DNA of 64,000 nucleotides from Roseimaritima multifibrata (GCF_007741495.1 NZ_CP036262.1:1-64000), one strand, 5' to 3'. Numbered from the stretch's first letter, positions 26,608 to 36,134 are shown. Translations and numbers: made by a program. Notes: generated from the sequence alone by a model not told the origin.

Positions 26608-27514
26608 CGGGGACTCCAAAGGCGATCGCAAGTTGGATGAACGCTGGACCCGCGACGACGATAAAGATCGCTGGAAGAATCAATAGCAGAACAGGAAACA
26701 GTATTTTGACGCTGGCGCGCTGCGCCATTTCTTCGGCGTTCGCTTCACGCTGGTTGATCATCATGCCAGCATGATCTCGCAACGCGTCCGAGATATTCGT
26801 GCCGTATCTTTGAGCTTCGCCGGTGTACATGGCGAGTGTTTTTAAAGCATCGAAATCGGTCCTCGCTGCAAAATTAGTCAGGGCTTCTTCTAAGGTTGCA
26901 CCCATTGCAGTGTCCCGCTGGACGACGGCCAATTCGATAGCCAACCCCGGATGGGCGATCTCCATTTCTTCCGAAACGCGTTTAATGGTAAATGGCAACG
27001 TCATGCCAGCGTCTAAGCAAACGATCATCAGTTCCAGCAGATCGGGAATCGATTTTCGCAACATGCGATGTCGACGTTGGCCCATTTTCGTAACCCAGCC
27101 AACGGGCAAATAGGCTGCGACGACCATGATCGCTGCCGCAATGCATAGGGTGACGCCAAAGATCTGTGTCACTTCGCTAAAGAACAGCAGCAAACAACCG
27201 CAGGCCCCGGCAAGCAAGAAGATCACTCGAATCACAAGGTATCGACGGGCGGCACCCGGCGCATAATAACCAGCTCGGGAGAGCTGTTTTTGAACGGATG
27301 CCTTGTTCCCAAGATGGGGCATGATCGCATCAAGTCGCCGCCACCAACCGGTCGTTTTGCGGTCGGTCGCTTCGGCGGTGGTCGCATGGGCCAACGCTAA
27401 AGTTCGCTTGTGCAATGCTCGACCGTATGGGTCGACCTGCCGAAGCAAAATATAGAAAAAGCTGGCGGTGCTGACGAACGCAAGTCCGATGACGATCCAT
27501 TGAGCGGTATTCAT
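26597..27514 (-). CDS. tadC: Tad pilus inner-membrane protein TadC
   Basis: TadC and TadB form the membrane platform of the Tad pilus. The 305-residue product has an N-terminal membrane segment (WIVIGLAFVSTASFFYILL), two more near residues 105-150, and a GspF-like domain with DLLELMIVCLDAGMTL. It ends with the hydrophobic helix VLLLILPAIFIVVAGPAFIQL. It starts 17 bases after tadB and is coupled to the downstream tadE. The ATG at 27514 is preferred to a start inside tadB. Confidence 0.9.
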   Translation of the reverse strand: MNTAQWIVIGLAFVSTASFFYILLRQVDPYGRALHKRTLALAHATTAEATDRKTTGWWRRLDAIMPHLGNKASVQKQLSRAGYYAPGAARRYLVIRVIFLLAGACGCLLLFFSEVTQIFGVTLCIAAAIMVVAAYLPVGWVTKMGQRRHRMLRKSIPDLLELMIVCLDAGMTLPFTIKRVSEEMEIAHPGLAIELAVVQRDTAMGATLEEALTNFAARTDFDALKTLAMYTGEAQRYGTNISDALRDHAGMMINQREANAEEMAQRASVKILFPVLLLILPAIFIVVAGPAFIQLAIAFGVPDAK

Positions 27515-27531
27515 GGTATTTCCAGTGGTCC

Positions 27532-28479
27532 TTAGACGTCTATCCGCACGATGCTCTTGATCCACAAAGTTCCCAGGCCTTGAGCTGCGGCAGCGGCAAC
27601 GAGGATCATCGGACGTTCGATCAAGGTTTCGATGTAATCAGGTGAAAGAAAGTACAACCCTAGAAAAGTTAGGATCGGCAACGCTAACAAAACGATGGCT
27701 TGCATCCGACCTTCGGCGGTCAAAGACTGCAGCCGTTGTTCGAACTTTTGACGTCGCTGCAACGTTTTTGACAAATTGTCGAACACGGAAACAATATCGC
27801 CTCCGCTTCGTGATTGGACCAACAGAGCGACCACGAACATTTGCAGTTCCATGACCCCACCACGTGCTCCCAAATCACGAAGGCTTGAATCTCGGCTTAG
27901 CCCCAGTCTCTGTTGGTCACAGCAGAGGGCAAATTCCGTAGCGATGGGAGCTTCGAAAGCCTTTGCAACCGAATTCATTGCAGCAGGAACCGTCTGTCCG
28001 GAGCGAACGGCGCGACCCAAAAATTGTAGGACCATCGGAAGCTGACGCGAAAGTTTGCGACGCCGTCGACCTCGTTGAAATTTCAGATAGAACAGGGGAA
28101 TCGGCAGCCCAAGTGGAAACAATAGGATGCCGAGGATTCCAGCAAACAGAAAACCGAGTGCACTACTGATCACTCCGCAGCCGATCGCTAGGATGACAAT
28201 CGTACGGACCGACGTTTCGACTCCGGATTCTTCCAACAACCGCTCGATCATACGAGTCGTCATGGCTCGGTTGTCGCCGGTCCATAAGCGTTCGCTCTCT
28301 TGCTTGAAGATCGAAGCTGTGGTGGTATTGTTGGTCGCTTTGCCCGAAGTCAAATCACGCAAACGAGATCGTAGCGTGGCGGGATAGCCACCCGCCCAAA
28401 CCGTTACCGATTGGGACATCACAAAAACGACAGCCGAGATGCTGACAAAAACCAGCAGAGATATCAGCAGCGGAATCAT
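27532..28479 (-). CDS. tadB: Tad pilus inner-membrane protein TadB
   Basis: The 315-residue product has an N-terminal membrane helix (LLISLLVFVSISAVVFVM), a central hydrophobic pair (about 75-115) and a GspF-like region with RQLPMVLQFLGRAVRSGQTV. Two further segments near the C-terminus follow (IVLLALPILTFLGLYFL). It is the usual partner of TadC. Its start overlaps the stop of tadA by 4 bases (ATGA), evidence of translational coupling. Confidence 0.92.
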   Translation of the reverse strand: MIPLLISLLVFVSISAVVFVMSQSVTVWAGGYPATLRSRLRDLTSGKATNNTTTASIFKQESERLWTGDNRAMTTRMIERLLEESGVETSVRTIVILAIGCGVISSALGFLFAGILGILLFPLGLPIPLFYLKFQRGRRRRKLSRQLPMVLQFLGRAVRSGQTVPAAMNSVAKAFEAPIATEFALCCDQQRLGLSRDSSLRDLGARGGVMELQMFVVALLVQSRSGGDIVSVFDNLSKTLQRRQKFEQRLQSLTAEGRMQAIVLLALPILTFLGLYFLSPDYIETLIERPMILVAAAAAQGLGTLWIKSIVRIDV

Positions 28480-29825
28480 ATGGTTTTATCTCCCCAGATG
28501 CGATCGATTCGAGCGTCTGAATTTGGTGAGGCAGTGAATAGGTCTTTGGGGGGCTGCCATCCTTGGTTCATCAGTTTTTCAAGGCAATCCGGGACGATCC
28601 CGCATGCGCTGAAGTGGCCGATTGGTTTTCCTTCTTTGTCCACCCCTTCCTGATTCCACGTAAAGATGTCGTGGATATTGATGGCATTGCTCATCATGCC
28701 AGTGATTTCAGATATCTGAATCACCTTACGGGCTCCCGATGGCAGGCGGGCAACTTGCACAACCAAGTCGATGGAACTGGCGATTTGCCGTTCAATTAGT
28801 TGCATCGGTAGTTCCGGTGCGGCCAGGTTGGTCAACATGCTCAGTCGCGAGAGGGCTTCTCGACAATCGTTTGCGTGTAAAGTTGTCATCCCCCCGTCGT
28901 GACCGGTGTTCATCGATTGCAGCATGTCAAAAGCTTCTGCACCGCGACATTCGCCAACAATGATTCGATCGGGTCGCATTCGAAGTGCGTTTTTCAGTAG
29001 GTCACGACAGTTGATTTCGCCTTTGCCCTCTAGATTTGGTGGGCGTGTTTCCATTTTGGCAACATGCGGCTGCTGCAATTGGAGTTCAGCAGCATCTTCG
29101 ATCGTGACAATTCGTTCGTCTGGCGAAATGAATGCAGAGAGGGCATTCAATAGCGTCGTCTTCCCTGCCCCGGTCCCACCTGAAACGAGAATGTTGGCTC
29201 CACCGCGAACCGCGGCTCCCAGGAAGGTCAGCATCTCTTTACTGATTGCACCGTGGGCGATTAGATCCGACGCGGTAAGGGGCCGGGTGGCCGCACGGCG
29301 AATCGAAACAAGGGCCCCATCGATTGCCAATGGTTTCACCACAGCGTTCAGACGACTGCCGTCCGGCAACCGAGCGTCGACAATCGGGCTCGATTCATCG
29401 ATTCGGCGTCCGACACGACCAACGATCCGTTGGACAATTTCAATCAGGTGATCCAGGCTCCGGAAACAGGCCGTGGAGGGTTCGACCTTGCCCCGTCGTT
29501 CGACAAAAACACTGTTCGGACCGTTGATCAAAATATCGGAGATCGTCGGATCATTTAGCAATGGTTCTAGCGGACCGAATCCAAGCGTCTCGTCGACCAG
29601 TTCGTCGATCAACCGAGTGCGTTCGGCCTGGGTTAAGAGGTCGGTGTGTCCCCCACAGAGATGTTCCGCTGCGGCGCGCAACTGAGTCACCATGACTTCG
29701 GTGGAGACATTGTTTAGGACCCGCATGTCCATGCCACTAATCAATTTCTTATGCAACTGCACTTTCAATTCTGAAAGCCGTTTGGCACGAGCGTCTTGAG
29801 GGACTTTTTCGAGACTACGGATCAC
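28476..29825 (-). CDS. tadA: Tad pilus assembly ATPase TadA/CpaF
   Basis: TadA powers assembly (and, in some systems, retraction) of the Tad pilus. The 449-residue product is a GspE-superfamily ATPase of the CpaF branch. It has the N-terminal helical region, GPLEPLLNDPTISDILINGP, and Walker A GGTGAGKT (216-223) with the Asp/His boxes beyond it (VGECRGAEAFDMLQSMNTGH, TTLHAND). All catalytic motifs are present. It is the second gene of the operon, 51 bases after cpaE, and overlaps tadB by 4 bases. Confidence 0.96.
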   Translation of the reverse strand: MIRSLEKVPQDARAKRLSELKVQLHKKLISGMDMRVLNNVSTEVMVTQLRAAAEHLCGGHTDLLTQAERTRLIDELVDETLGFGPLEPLLNDPTISDILINGPNSVFVERRGKVEPSTACFRSLDHLIEIVQRIVGRVGRRIDESSPIVDARLPDGSRLNAVVKPLAIDGALVSIRRAATRPLTASDLIAHGAISKEMLTFLGAAVRGGANILVSGGTGAGKTTLLNALSAFISPDERIVTIEDAAELQLQQPHVAKMETRPPNLEGKGEINCRDLLKNALRMRPDRIIVGECRGAEAFDMLQSMNTGHDGGMTTLHANDCREALSRLSMLTNLAAPELPMQLIERQIASSIDLVVQVARLPSGARKVIQISEITGMMSNAINIHDIFTWNQEGVDKEGKPIGHFSACGIVPDCLEKLMNQGWQPPKDLFTASPNSDARIDRIWGDKTI

Positions 29826-29876
29826 GGGAGACTTTCCTGACTATTTTGAGGTGTATAAAAGGAACAGCACTCTTCT

Positions 29877-31043
29877 TTAATTTGCGTGCGCCACGGCAAG
29901 GCCCAGCTTTTTAAGGATTCGATTGCGGAAACCCGTAGGTTCCTGGGGGACTTCGCCACTGATCAAACGCCGTGCGTTCAACAGTTGGGTTGACATTCCG
30001 CTGGTCGGATAACGGGTGATCACCGGTTGGCCAAGGTTCGTACTAACCGTCTGGGGGACCGGATCAAAGGAAACCGGATAGACCTTGACGTCATGCAACG
30101 CTTTGCGGATGTCACGGATATCGGGATGAACCCCGTTGTCAAAATCGACCGTGACCACATGGATGTGTTCGATCGGAATGCTCGCATCCAGCAACCGTAC
30201 CAGTCGATATTTCGTACGCCAAAGCGCTGCAACATCCAGTCGAGAGCACAGCACAATGGAATCGCATTGCAAAATCGAATCGATATGATGATGGGTCGTG
30301 TAGTCGTCAAATGCGATTACGGTGGGAACGTTCTTGGCGCGCGAGTGCTGGAGCAGCGGCCGAGTGACGGTATCCAGAACGGGCGCATCTAAGGGAGCGC
30401 CGCGGCTTCCAGAAAGCAGTTTGACTCCTGACGGATGAGGCGTTAAAGCTTCGGCGATCATTTGATCGTCAATGCTTGGGTGGGCTAACAGATCATCCAT
30501 CGAATACTGAGGATCTAACTGCAAACGAGCAGCCATTGCGGATCCCCAAAACCTTAATTCCAGCAAGTTACAGGTCCCTGAAACCTGTGCAAAATCCGCA
30601 GCAAAATTGATCGCTACCAAGTCTCCATCACTGACATCGCCGGTGGTGAGAACTGCGATTGCACTTGTGTTGGCAGTCGAATGACTACCTGATTTGATTC
30701 GGCTGACCAGTATCGGGATCTCGTTTTCTAGCGATCCATGAACGTCGATGTAGTCGTATGCTCCACTTCGGATGCACTCCACGACAACGCCTGGTTCGGC
30801 TACGGGGCCGACAACAATGATGCGTGCGTCGGTGCTACTTGCGAGACGCCGCACCAAGCCGAGATTGGCTTCACCTGCCTGCCGAATGCCAATGAAGATA
30901 AGGTCAATCGTGGAATCTTTACGAGCCTTATCAATCCAATCAGGATCGGATGAAACCGATTCGCAATCAATCCCGCAGAGGGTTGCGCTTTCTAAAATAG
31001 TGGCATCTAGTGAAGCGTCATCACTATAGACAATTCCAAACAT
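29877..31043 (-). CDS. TadZ/CpaE-like protein without a P-loop
   Basis: CpaE/TadZ localises Tad machinery and normally has a receiver-like N-domain plus a MinD-like ATPase domain. The 388 residues fit this layout. An N-domain resembling a receiver contains DLIFIGIRQ and a SGAYDYIDV segment. A MinD-like region from about 135 follows. At the place of the deviant Walker A motif the sequence is TTGDVSDGDLVAIN, with no Gly-Lys-Thr, so ATP binding is doubtful. The ATG at 31043 was chosen because the upstream 210 bases show no family similarity. It is the first gene of the Tad operon. Confidence 0.75.
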   Translation of the reverse strand: MFGIVYSDDASLDATILESATLCGIDCESVSSDPDWIDKARKDSTIDLIFIGIRQAGEANLGLVRRLASSTDARIIVVGPVAEPGVVVECIRSGAYDYIDVHGSLENEIPILVSRIKSGSHSTANTSAIAVLTTGDVSDGDLVAINFAADFAQVSGTCNLLELRFWGSAMAARLQLDPQYSMDDLLAHPSIDDQMIAEALTPHPSGVKLLSGSRGAPLDAPVLDTVTRPLLQHSRAKNVPTVIAFDDYTTHHHIDSILQCDSIVLCSRLDVAALWRTKYRLVRLLDASIPIEHIHVVTVDFDNGVHPDIRDIRKALHDVKVYPVSFDPVPQTVSTNLGQPVITRYPTSGMSTQLLNARRLISGEVPQEPTGFRNRILKKLGLAVAHAN

Positions 31044-31569
31044 AGGACTTATTCGATTTCGAGAATAGATTCGCACTGATGAGAGGAACCGCAGTGACAG
31101 AATGGTATTCTGGATATCTGTTGGTTGCCCCTCGAAGGCTAGAACGGAATCGAATGCTTGGTTTCGACTTTTCCTGCGAAAATAGGCTGTGGCAAAAAAA
31201 CAACGCGAACGCAAAAAGCTAAAAACGGCATTTTTGCTAGAGAAAAATGGCAAGAAGACTCTTCAGGCGGATGTGTGCTTGCGGCAAACCGCATCGCCAA
31301 CCGATCGGTGGGTGATCGGTAAGTGAGGCAGCCAAGCTGGATCCTCGTCGATTCAAGTGCCTGTAGATCAGCTACCGACGGTGATTCGTTCGGGGCTGTT
31401 TTTGGGTGTTTGCAGACGTCCCATATTTTAAAAAGGGGTGCACTGGAGGCAGGTCGAAGGACGTTCGGCGGCGTGGAGAAAATTGGATTGGATGGGCGCA
31501 TAAAAAAACCGCACGAAGTCCGACAACTTCGTGCGGTTGATTGAGTCGAAGTGTTAGCGTTCCGGAGAA
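31044..31569. other. Region upstream of the Tad operon and downstream of clpX
   Basis: This 526-base gap lies between the clpX stop and the cpaE start. It should hold the Tad operon promoter, although I cannot point to clear -35 and -10 boxes. The clpX terminator lies at its right end. The rest shows no convincing gene; an open frame upstream of cpaE up to 31253 is without family similarity. Confidence 0.6.
31502..31537 (-). terminator. clpX terminator
   Basis: Arms AACCGCACGAAGT (31507-31519) and ACTTCGTGCGGTT (31525-31537, one base tolerance at the loop edge) form a 13-bp perfect stem. On the minus strand it is followed by a T-run, so it ends transcription of clpX, whose stop is about 30 bases away. 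Confidence 0.88.
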
Positions 31570-32844
31570 CTAAGCACTTTTGCTCATTGGAAAGTGCTTT
31601 CCTTTTCCATTGATGACATCTTCATCAATGGTGTAGACGGTTCCTTCGGGTTGGTCAGGCAGTTCGTACATGATGTCTAGCATGACTTCTTCTAGGATCC
31701 CGCGAAGACCACGAGCCCCGACACCCTTATCGATCGCTTTCTGAGCGACTTGATACAAGGCTTCGTCGGTGAACTTCAGGTCACATTTTTCCATTTGGAA
31801 CAATGCTTGGTACTGTTTTGTCAGTGCATTCTTTGGTTCCTTCATCACCTGAACCAAACCTGCGGCGTCGAGCGGACGAAGGTTGCTGACAACGGGTAGA
31901 CGTCCGACAAGTTCGGGAATCAGCCCAAATTCTAGGATGTCATCACTTCGAACTTGACCAAGCAACGTGCCGACATCGGAATCGTCGCGATGGCTGGAAC
32001 CACCACCGAATCCAAGCTTACGATCGCCTAGTCGTCGACGAATGATGTCGTCGATCCCGGTGAACGTACCACCACAGATGAATAGGATATTGCTGGTATC
32101 CATCTGGATGTACTGTTGTTCGGGGTGCTTTCGTCCACCTTGAGGCGGAACATTGGCAACCGTCCCTTCCAACATCTTCAAGAGGCTTTGCTGCACCCCT
32201 TCTCCGGAAACGTCTCGAGTGATGGAGACGTTGCTGCTGGTCTTGCCAATCTTGTCGACTTCGTCGATGTATAGGATCCCACGTTGTGCGGCTTCGAGAT
32301 CAAAGTCGGCAGCGTGGAGCAGTTTCAACAGAAGGTTTTCAACGTCTTCGCCGACGTATCCAGCTTCGGTTAGGGTTGTTGCATCGCCGATCGCAAAAGG
32401 AACGTTTAGCATTCGTGCCAAGGAGCGGGCGAGCAGTGTTTTCCCACTACCGGTTGGTCCGACCAGCAGGATATTGCTCTTCTCGATTTCGACGTCGTTG
32501 CTACCTTCCCATTCATTGTTCAGTCGTTTGTAGTGGTTGTGGACCGCTACAGCGAGAACTTTCTTGGCGTCTTCTTGTCCGATGACGTACTGACTTAGGT
32601 GTTCTACGATTTCGCGAGGAGCCGCGATATCTCCAAACAGAGACTTAGAGGGTCCGCGTCGGCGTTGTTCTTGGTCCAGGATGGACTGGCACAATTCAAT
32701 ACACTCGCCACAGATGTAGACGTCTCCCGGCCCTTCGACCAGCGGTCCAACATCTCGATAGCTTTTGCGGCAGAACGAACAAAATGCGTTCTTCTTGGTC
32801 GTTCCACTGCCACGGCGGGCGCTAGGGGTTTCTTTGGAAGTCAT
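31570..32844 (-). CDS. clpX: ATP-dependent Clp protease ATP-binding subunit ClpX
   Basis: ClpX is the AAA+ unfoldase that feeds substrates to ClpP. The 424-residue product has the N-terminal zinc domain (C22, C25, C45, C48), [19 protein letters not shown], Walker [12 protein letters not shown] (about 127-137), Walker [11 protein letters not shown], and the pore and sensor segments [16 protein letters not shown]. All are canonical. The ATG at 32844 has AAGGAG six bases upstream; a longer frame to 32898 is discarded. No clpP is adjacent, as the gene stands alone here with its own terminator. Confidence 0.97.
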   Translation of the reverse strand: MTSKETPSARRGSGTTKKNAFCSFCRKSYRDVGPLVEGPGDVYICGECIELCQSILDQEQRRRGPSKSLFGDIAAPREIVEHLSQYVIGQEDAKKVLAVAVHNHYKRLNNEWEGSNDVEIEKSNILLVGPTGSGKTLLARSLARMLNVPFAIGDATTLTEAGYVGEDVENLLLKLLHAADFDLEAAQRGILYIDEVDKIGKTSSNVSITRDVSGEGVQQSLLKMLEGTVANVPPQGGRKHPEQQYIQMDTSNILFICGGTFTGIDDIIRRRLGDRKLGFGGGSSHRDDSDVGTLLGQVRSDDILEFGLIPELVGRLPVVSNLRPLDAAGLVQVMKEPKNALTKQYQALFQMEKCDLKFTDEALYQVAQKAIDKGVGARGLRGILEEVMLDIMYELPDQPEGTVYTIDEDVINGKGKHFPMSKSA

Positions 32845-33634
32845 GCACGGCTCCTTGCTGTGTTTGTCAAACGCGACGGCGGCGCGGCCCTGAGCCAAGC
32901 TCGAAACGTTGCGTCGTCATACGTGTCCGACAACGGACTGGGAAGGTCCACAGCTCGAATGCTTCCCGTCGACCCAGAATCGGTGGGAGAGCTGACGCAG
33001 AGGGTGTCTGCAATCAGCAACCGGTCTATAGGGGCAAAGCGGGTTCGGGGCATCCGTGTCCTCGAATTTCGAGCCAATCGTGGGGTTCAATCAAAAAATC
33101 AATATATAAAGCGGTGACGTCACATCACCCCTCTGGGGTTTGTAACGACGAGCGGTTTCACCTGCGGTCATCCTGACCACATTCGTATCGAAACCTTTGC
33201 CTCTCATTCGACGCCCATCGATAATCGCTTGGTTTGTTGCAGTTGCCCACAAGTCTGCCGCAATCATCCAGAGACGTTGAATGAGACACGTTCCTCACCG
33301 AAGTCTATCTTTCGGAATTTCAAGCTACGGTTGTCAACTCGCCGATTCGATTCTGGCTAATTTGCTAGCGATTAGCGAGTTAGCTCCCCGTCTTGGGCGG
33401 TGGAATCCCAACAACTTGCCACCATGAAAACTCCATTACCAAGCATGACAGTCATGTTCGGTACTGTAGAAGTAATCGGCATGCCCGGAGTTGTTGGTAG
33501 GTTCGTGCTACTCGGCAGACTTCGCTGCGTTGTAGTCGAATGATATGCAGTGTCCCATCCGAGGGTCCAGCGTTCTTGTTAAAAAAAGAAAAGAAAAACC
33601 GGTTTAGTGCTTGACGAATGGGCGTCCGGACGTT
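32845..33634. other. Long non-coding region between clpX and the UbiA gene
   Basis: Nothing in these 790 bases supports a protein gene. Open frames in both directions near clpX have no ribosome-binding site or recognisable content. A structured element may lie at 33408-33497. A run of A and G precedes the UbiA gene end near 33575-33600. The clpX promoter should be in the left part, but I cannot place it. Confidence 0.55.
33408..33497. ncRNA. Possible structured RNA element
   Basis: CCAACAACT (33408-33416) is exactly complementary to AGTTGTTGG (33489-33497). Inside lies a second imperfect stem with TACC/GGTA ends around the palindrome CATGACAGTCATG (33444-33456). The nested layout could be a small RNA or a regulatory leader. 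I see no known RNA family motif, and the direction of transcription is unknown. Confidence 0.25.
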
Positions 33635-34618
33635 TTAGGTGACGCGAAATCGAGCCGATAGCAGGATGGCTGGGACCACTAACGCAAATAATCCGCCTCC
33701 CCAGGCCGGGCCCGCCCCTAACAACGCGATGGCGGCACAGAACGGGATTAAGGTCAGGATCGATATTTTGATCAGGATTTGGATCTTCGCGGGACTCGGG
33801 TCCGAGATCGCTCGAATGCCCCGCACAAAAACGGCCAGGGCAATCAATCCGATCAGCATGGGAAATGAGCGGCTTGGCGAAAGATGCCAGATTTCCCCTG
33901 GGGCGGCTAAGCGAGGCGCGAATGCCAACACCAACGCGCCCAGCATTGCAATGATCAATCCGATCGGAAGGACCGCCGATTTCTGCTGGGCCTTGGCTTC
34001 GTGACGTGCCATGCAGGTCACGCCCGTGATATACAACCCCATTCCGGCAGCAAATGCCAAGACGTGGGGTGCGGCAAAATCGTTTTCGCTTCCCGTCCCG
34101 ATCCCCGCGAATTCCAGTGCCGCAGGCATTGCGGTAACGGCCCCCAATAAAAAACTAAGAAACCGACACAGCCCCATCACCACTGGAGCGATGATCGTTT
34201 GTTTTAGAGGCCCGTCGTAAGCGACGATCATGACCGCCAAAACAAGCCCCACGATCGCTGGTCGGAGGTTCCATACGTAGTCCGTTGCGGGGATTGCACC
34301 GCTTAACCCTGCGGCGCCAACCCCGGCAGCCAATAGGAACCAACCTGCGCGGCCTGCCACAGCAAGGGATAGATGCCCAGCTGGAAGAGGACGATGAGGG
34401 CGTTCCACACGGTCCTTTTCAACGTCAAACCAATCATTTAGCACCATCCCTGCCCAGTAAAGAAGAACCCCTGCGGCAACAACACATAACAACCGTCCGA
34501 TCGGAGACCCGCTGTGGGCGACCAACACATACCCGGCGGTAACGTCCGCAAGAATGGTGAATGTGTTTGGGAAACGGACGAGCTGAGCCCAGCGATAGAG
34601 GGATGACGGACGGGACAA
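33635..34618 (-). CDS. UbiA-family prenyltransferase
   Basis: UbiA enzymes transfer isoprenoid chains to aromatic or other acceptors in the membrane. The 327-residue product is hydrophobic throughout, with about eight membrane segments. The first Asp motif is visible as NDWFDVEKDRVERPHRPLPAG and the second as YDGPLKQTIIAPVVMG. The opening RFPNTFTILADVTAGYVL recalls the EboC-like branch of the family, but the acceptor is not predictable. I chose the TTG at 34618, which follows a GAGG sequence; a TTG 93 bases upstream would add a Pro-rich tail with no family match. It stands alone. Confidence 0.82.
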   Translation of the reverse strand: MSRPSSLYRWAQLVRFPNTFTILADVTAGYVLVAHSGSPIGRLLCVVAAGVLLYWAGMVLNDWFDVEKDRVERPHRPLPAGHLSLAVAGRAGWFLLAAGVGAAGLSGAIPATDYVWNLRPAIVGLVLAVMIVAYDGPLKQTIIAPVVMGLCRFLSFLLGAVTAMPAALEFAGIGTGSENDFAAPHVLAFAAGMGLYITGVTCMARHEAKAQQKSAVLPIGLIIAMLGALVLAFAPRLAAPGEIWHLSPSRSFPMLIGLIALAVFVRGIRAISDPSPAKIQILIKISILTLIPFCAAIALLGAGPAWGGGLFALVVPAILLSARFRVT

Positions 34619-34820
34619 GTGTAGGTACCTCGGAACAAAGATGGGTGCAGGATTTTGCGATTGTAGCGAATGGAGCGAAGGGTGCCGTGGAGGGGGAAGA
34701 GAACTACCCAATTCTGTTTTCGTTTAAAGCGACCTCCTTAATCGCGACCTAGTCTTTTTGGAAGGCCGTGCAATCTGGGCGGCCGTGACCACAATCCTAT
34801 TTCTTCTTGGAGTTTTTTCT

Positions 34821-35150
34821 ATGGCTGGTCGTCTGAAACGCAAAGGATTTTCTCTATTGGAAATCATTGCTGCCGTGATCATCTTGGCTGTTGTTGCCGC
34901 GGCGACTGTGGCAACCGTTGCTCCGATGCGACAGAAAGCCGATGACAAAATGGTTATCCAAGAACTGGCAACACTGAACAGTTTGGCCAATACCTATTTC
35001 ATCGAATATGGCAGCTTCCCCGCCAGCATCACCTCGCTGCGTACCACGGGTTACTTGGCTTACACCACGACCGAGGATAAAGCTCGTTATTCACGCTTGA
35101 ATAGTCGTTACAAATACGATCGTTCAACCGGAACGTTTAGCGAGAAATAA
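34821..35150 (+). CDS. gspG: Major pseudopilin (GspG-like)
   Basis: Pseudopilins build the piston-like filament of type II secretion. The 109-residue product has a prepilin leader with KRKG cleaved before FSLLEIIAAVIILAVVAAAT, with Glu at +5, followed by a short soluble domain (YFIEYGSFPASITSLRTTGYL). The size suits a small GspG or type IV pilin-like protein. It is first of five pseudopilin genes in the order G-H-I-J-K. The ATG at 34821 follows TTGGAG at a good distance, and 63 upstream bases of open frame are excluded. The symbol is by position and similarity, not certain. Confidence 0.8.
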   Translation: MAGRLKRKGFSLLEIIAAVIILAVVAAATVATVAPMRQKADDKMVIQELATLNSLANTYFIEYGSFPASITSLRTTGYLAYTTTEDKARYSRLNSRYKYDRSTGTFSEK

Positions 35151-35156
35151 TCCATA

Positions 35157-35669
35157 GTGAATATTGCTCCTGTCCTATACCTTCCCTGTTGTCCAGCCCT
35201 TGTGCGGAACAACAGGGATTCGGATCGCGTTCACCGCCCTGGAGTGACATTGCTAGAAACGGTTCTTGCGGTGGTCATTCTTTCGGTCGCAATGGTGGCA
35301 ACATCCGCACTGGTTCGCCCCGGGGTTTTTGCTTCGAGTGCAACACGTGGTGCTGCAGGGGACGCGGCCAGCTTGCTCCGGTTTGCTAGACAGGATGCGA
35401 TTCTGAAACGTTCCGCCGTGGATGTCGAATTGGTGAGTAAAGGGGGCGTACAGCATCTGTTTATCACCGTTCAACCCAACGCCTTTGATTCGGGATCTCA
35501 AGTTCTATGGCCGCTTGCTTCGACCGTTCAGGTCACCGGAACGCCGACTCGAATCCGATTTCTACCCTCGGGCGACGCCGATTCAAGCCTTCGCTGGGAC
35601 TTGATCGACGATTCTTCTCGACGCGAACTGCAAGTTCTTGCCGCCGGCGGTATCGTGCAGCAACGCTGA
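35157..35669 (+). CDS. gspH: Pseudopilin (GspH-like)
   Basis: The 170-residue product has a leader of about 28 residues ending in HRPG, then VTLLETVLAVVILSVAMVAT with Glu at +5 and the usual hydrophobic helix. The rest is a soluble minor-pseudopilin domain. The start is a GTG at 35157, 6 bases after gspG; the ribosome-binding site is weak. Its final 163 bases overlap the next gene in another frame, and its stop codon shares a base with an internal ATG of that gene. Confidence 0.75.
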   Translation: MNIAPVLYLPCCPALVRNNRDSDRVHRPGVTLLETVLAVVILSVAMVATSALVRPGVFASSATRGAAGDAASLLRFARQDAILKRSAVDVELVSKGGVQHLFITVQPNAFDSGSQVLWPLASTVQVTGTPTRIRFLPSGDADSSLRWDLIDDSSRRELQVLAAGGIVQQR

Positions 35670-36079
35670 TGGAAGTGATCGCGGCAACCGTGATCACCAG
35701 TTTGCTTCTGATCCCATCGCTTTCGATGTTGGACCAGACGAAGCGCCTAAGCAATCGTCTGGAGATCCGTGAACATCTGGTTTTTGAAGCGGAACGATTG
35801 CTCGATTTCCGCAAATATGAACTAGCGGATGACACACCGTTCATGCAGGCTCATGGACGAATCAGCGGGACGGTTTCTACCGGGTCCTTGGCTTCTCGAG
35901 GGCTCGCCCAAGGACGTTACCAGTTGACGACGATTCAAGATGGGACAGTCTCTTCCTCTGCGATGGAATTACTCGATTTACAAATCGTTGCTTGGAACGA
36001 TGTCGATGGGGATCGATCGCTTGATCCCGACGAACCAAGCGTCCACTTGGTCAGCAAGTTAATGCGCCCTCCCCTTTAG
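35507..36079 (+). CDS. gspI: Pseudopilin (GspI-like), overlapping gspH
   Basis: The frame encodes 190 residues with an unusually long 53-residue basic leader. The cleavage motif is YRA|ATLMEVIAATVITSLLLIPS, with Ala rather than Gly at -1 and Glu at +5. The only in-frame canonical start upstream is the ATG at 35507, which lies inside gspH. An ATG at 35669 directly overlaps the gspH stop (TGATG), but it would remove the leader and leave a pseudopilin unable to be processed. I therefore favour the long overlap, with low confidence on the start. The rest matches a minor pseudopilin and fits the gspI position. Confidence 0.6.
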   Translation: MAACFDRSGHRNADSNPISTLGRRRFKPSLGLDRRFFSTRTASSCRRRYRAATLMEVIAATVITSLLLIPSLSMLDQTKRLSNRLEIREHLVFEAERLLDFRKYELADDTPFMQAHGRISGTVSTGSLASRGLAQGRYQLTTIQDGTVSSSAMELLDLQIVAWNDVDGDRSLDPDEPSVHLVSKLMRPPL

Positions 36080-36134
36080 GCATCGCGATCTGACGCCGGA
36101 GTTTGCTTTTTGCCTCTTCAAAAGTGCTCGTTCT

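Noticed and set aside
32841-33077. 78-codon minus-strand open frame upstream of clpX
   Set aside because: Arg/Ser-rich, no ribosome-binding site, and it overlaps the clpX leader.
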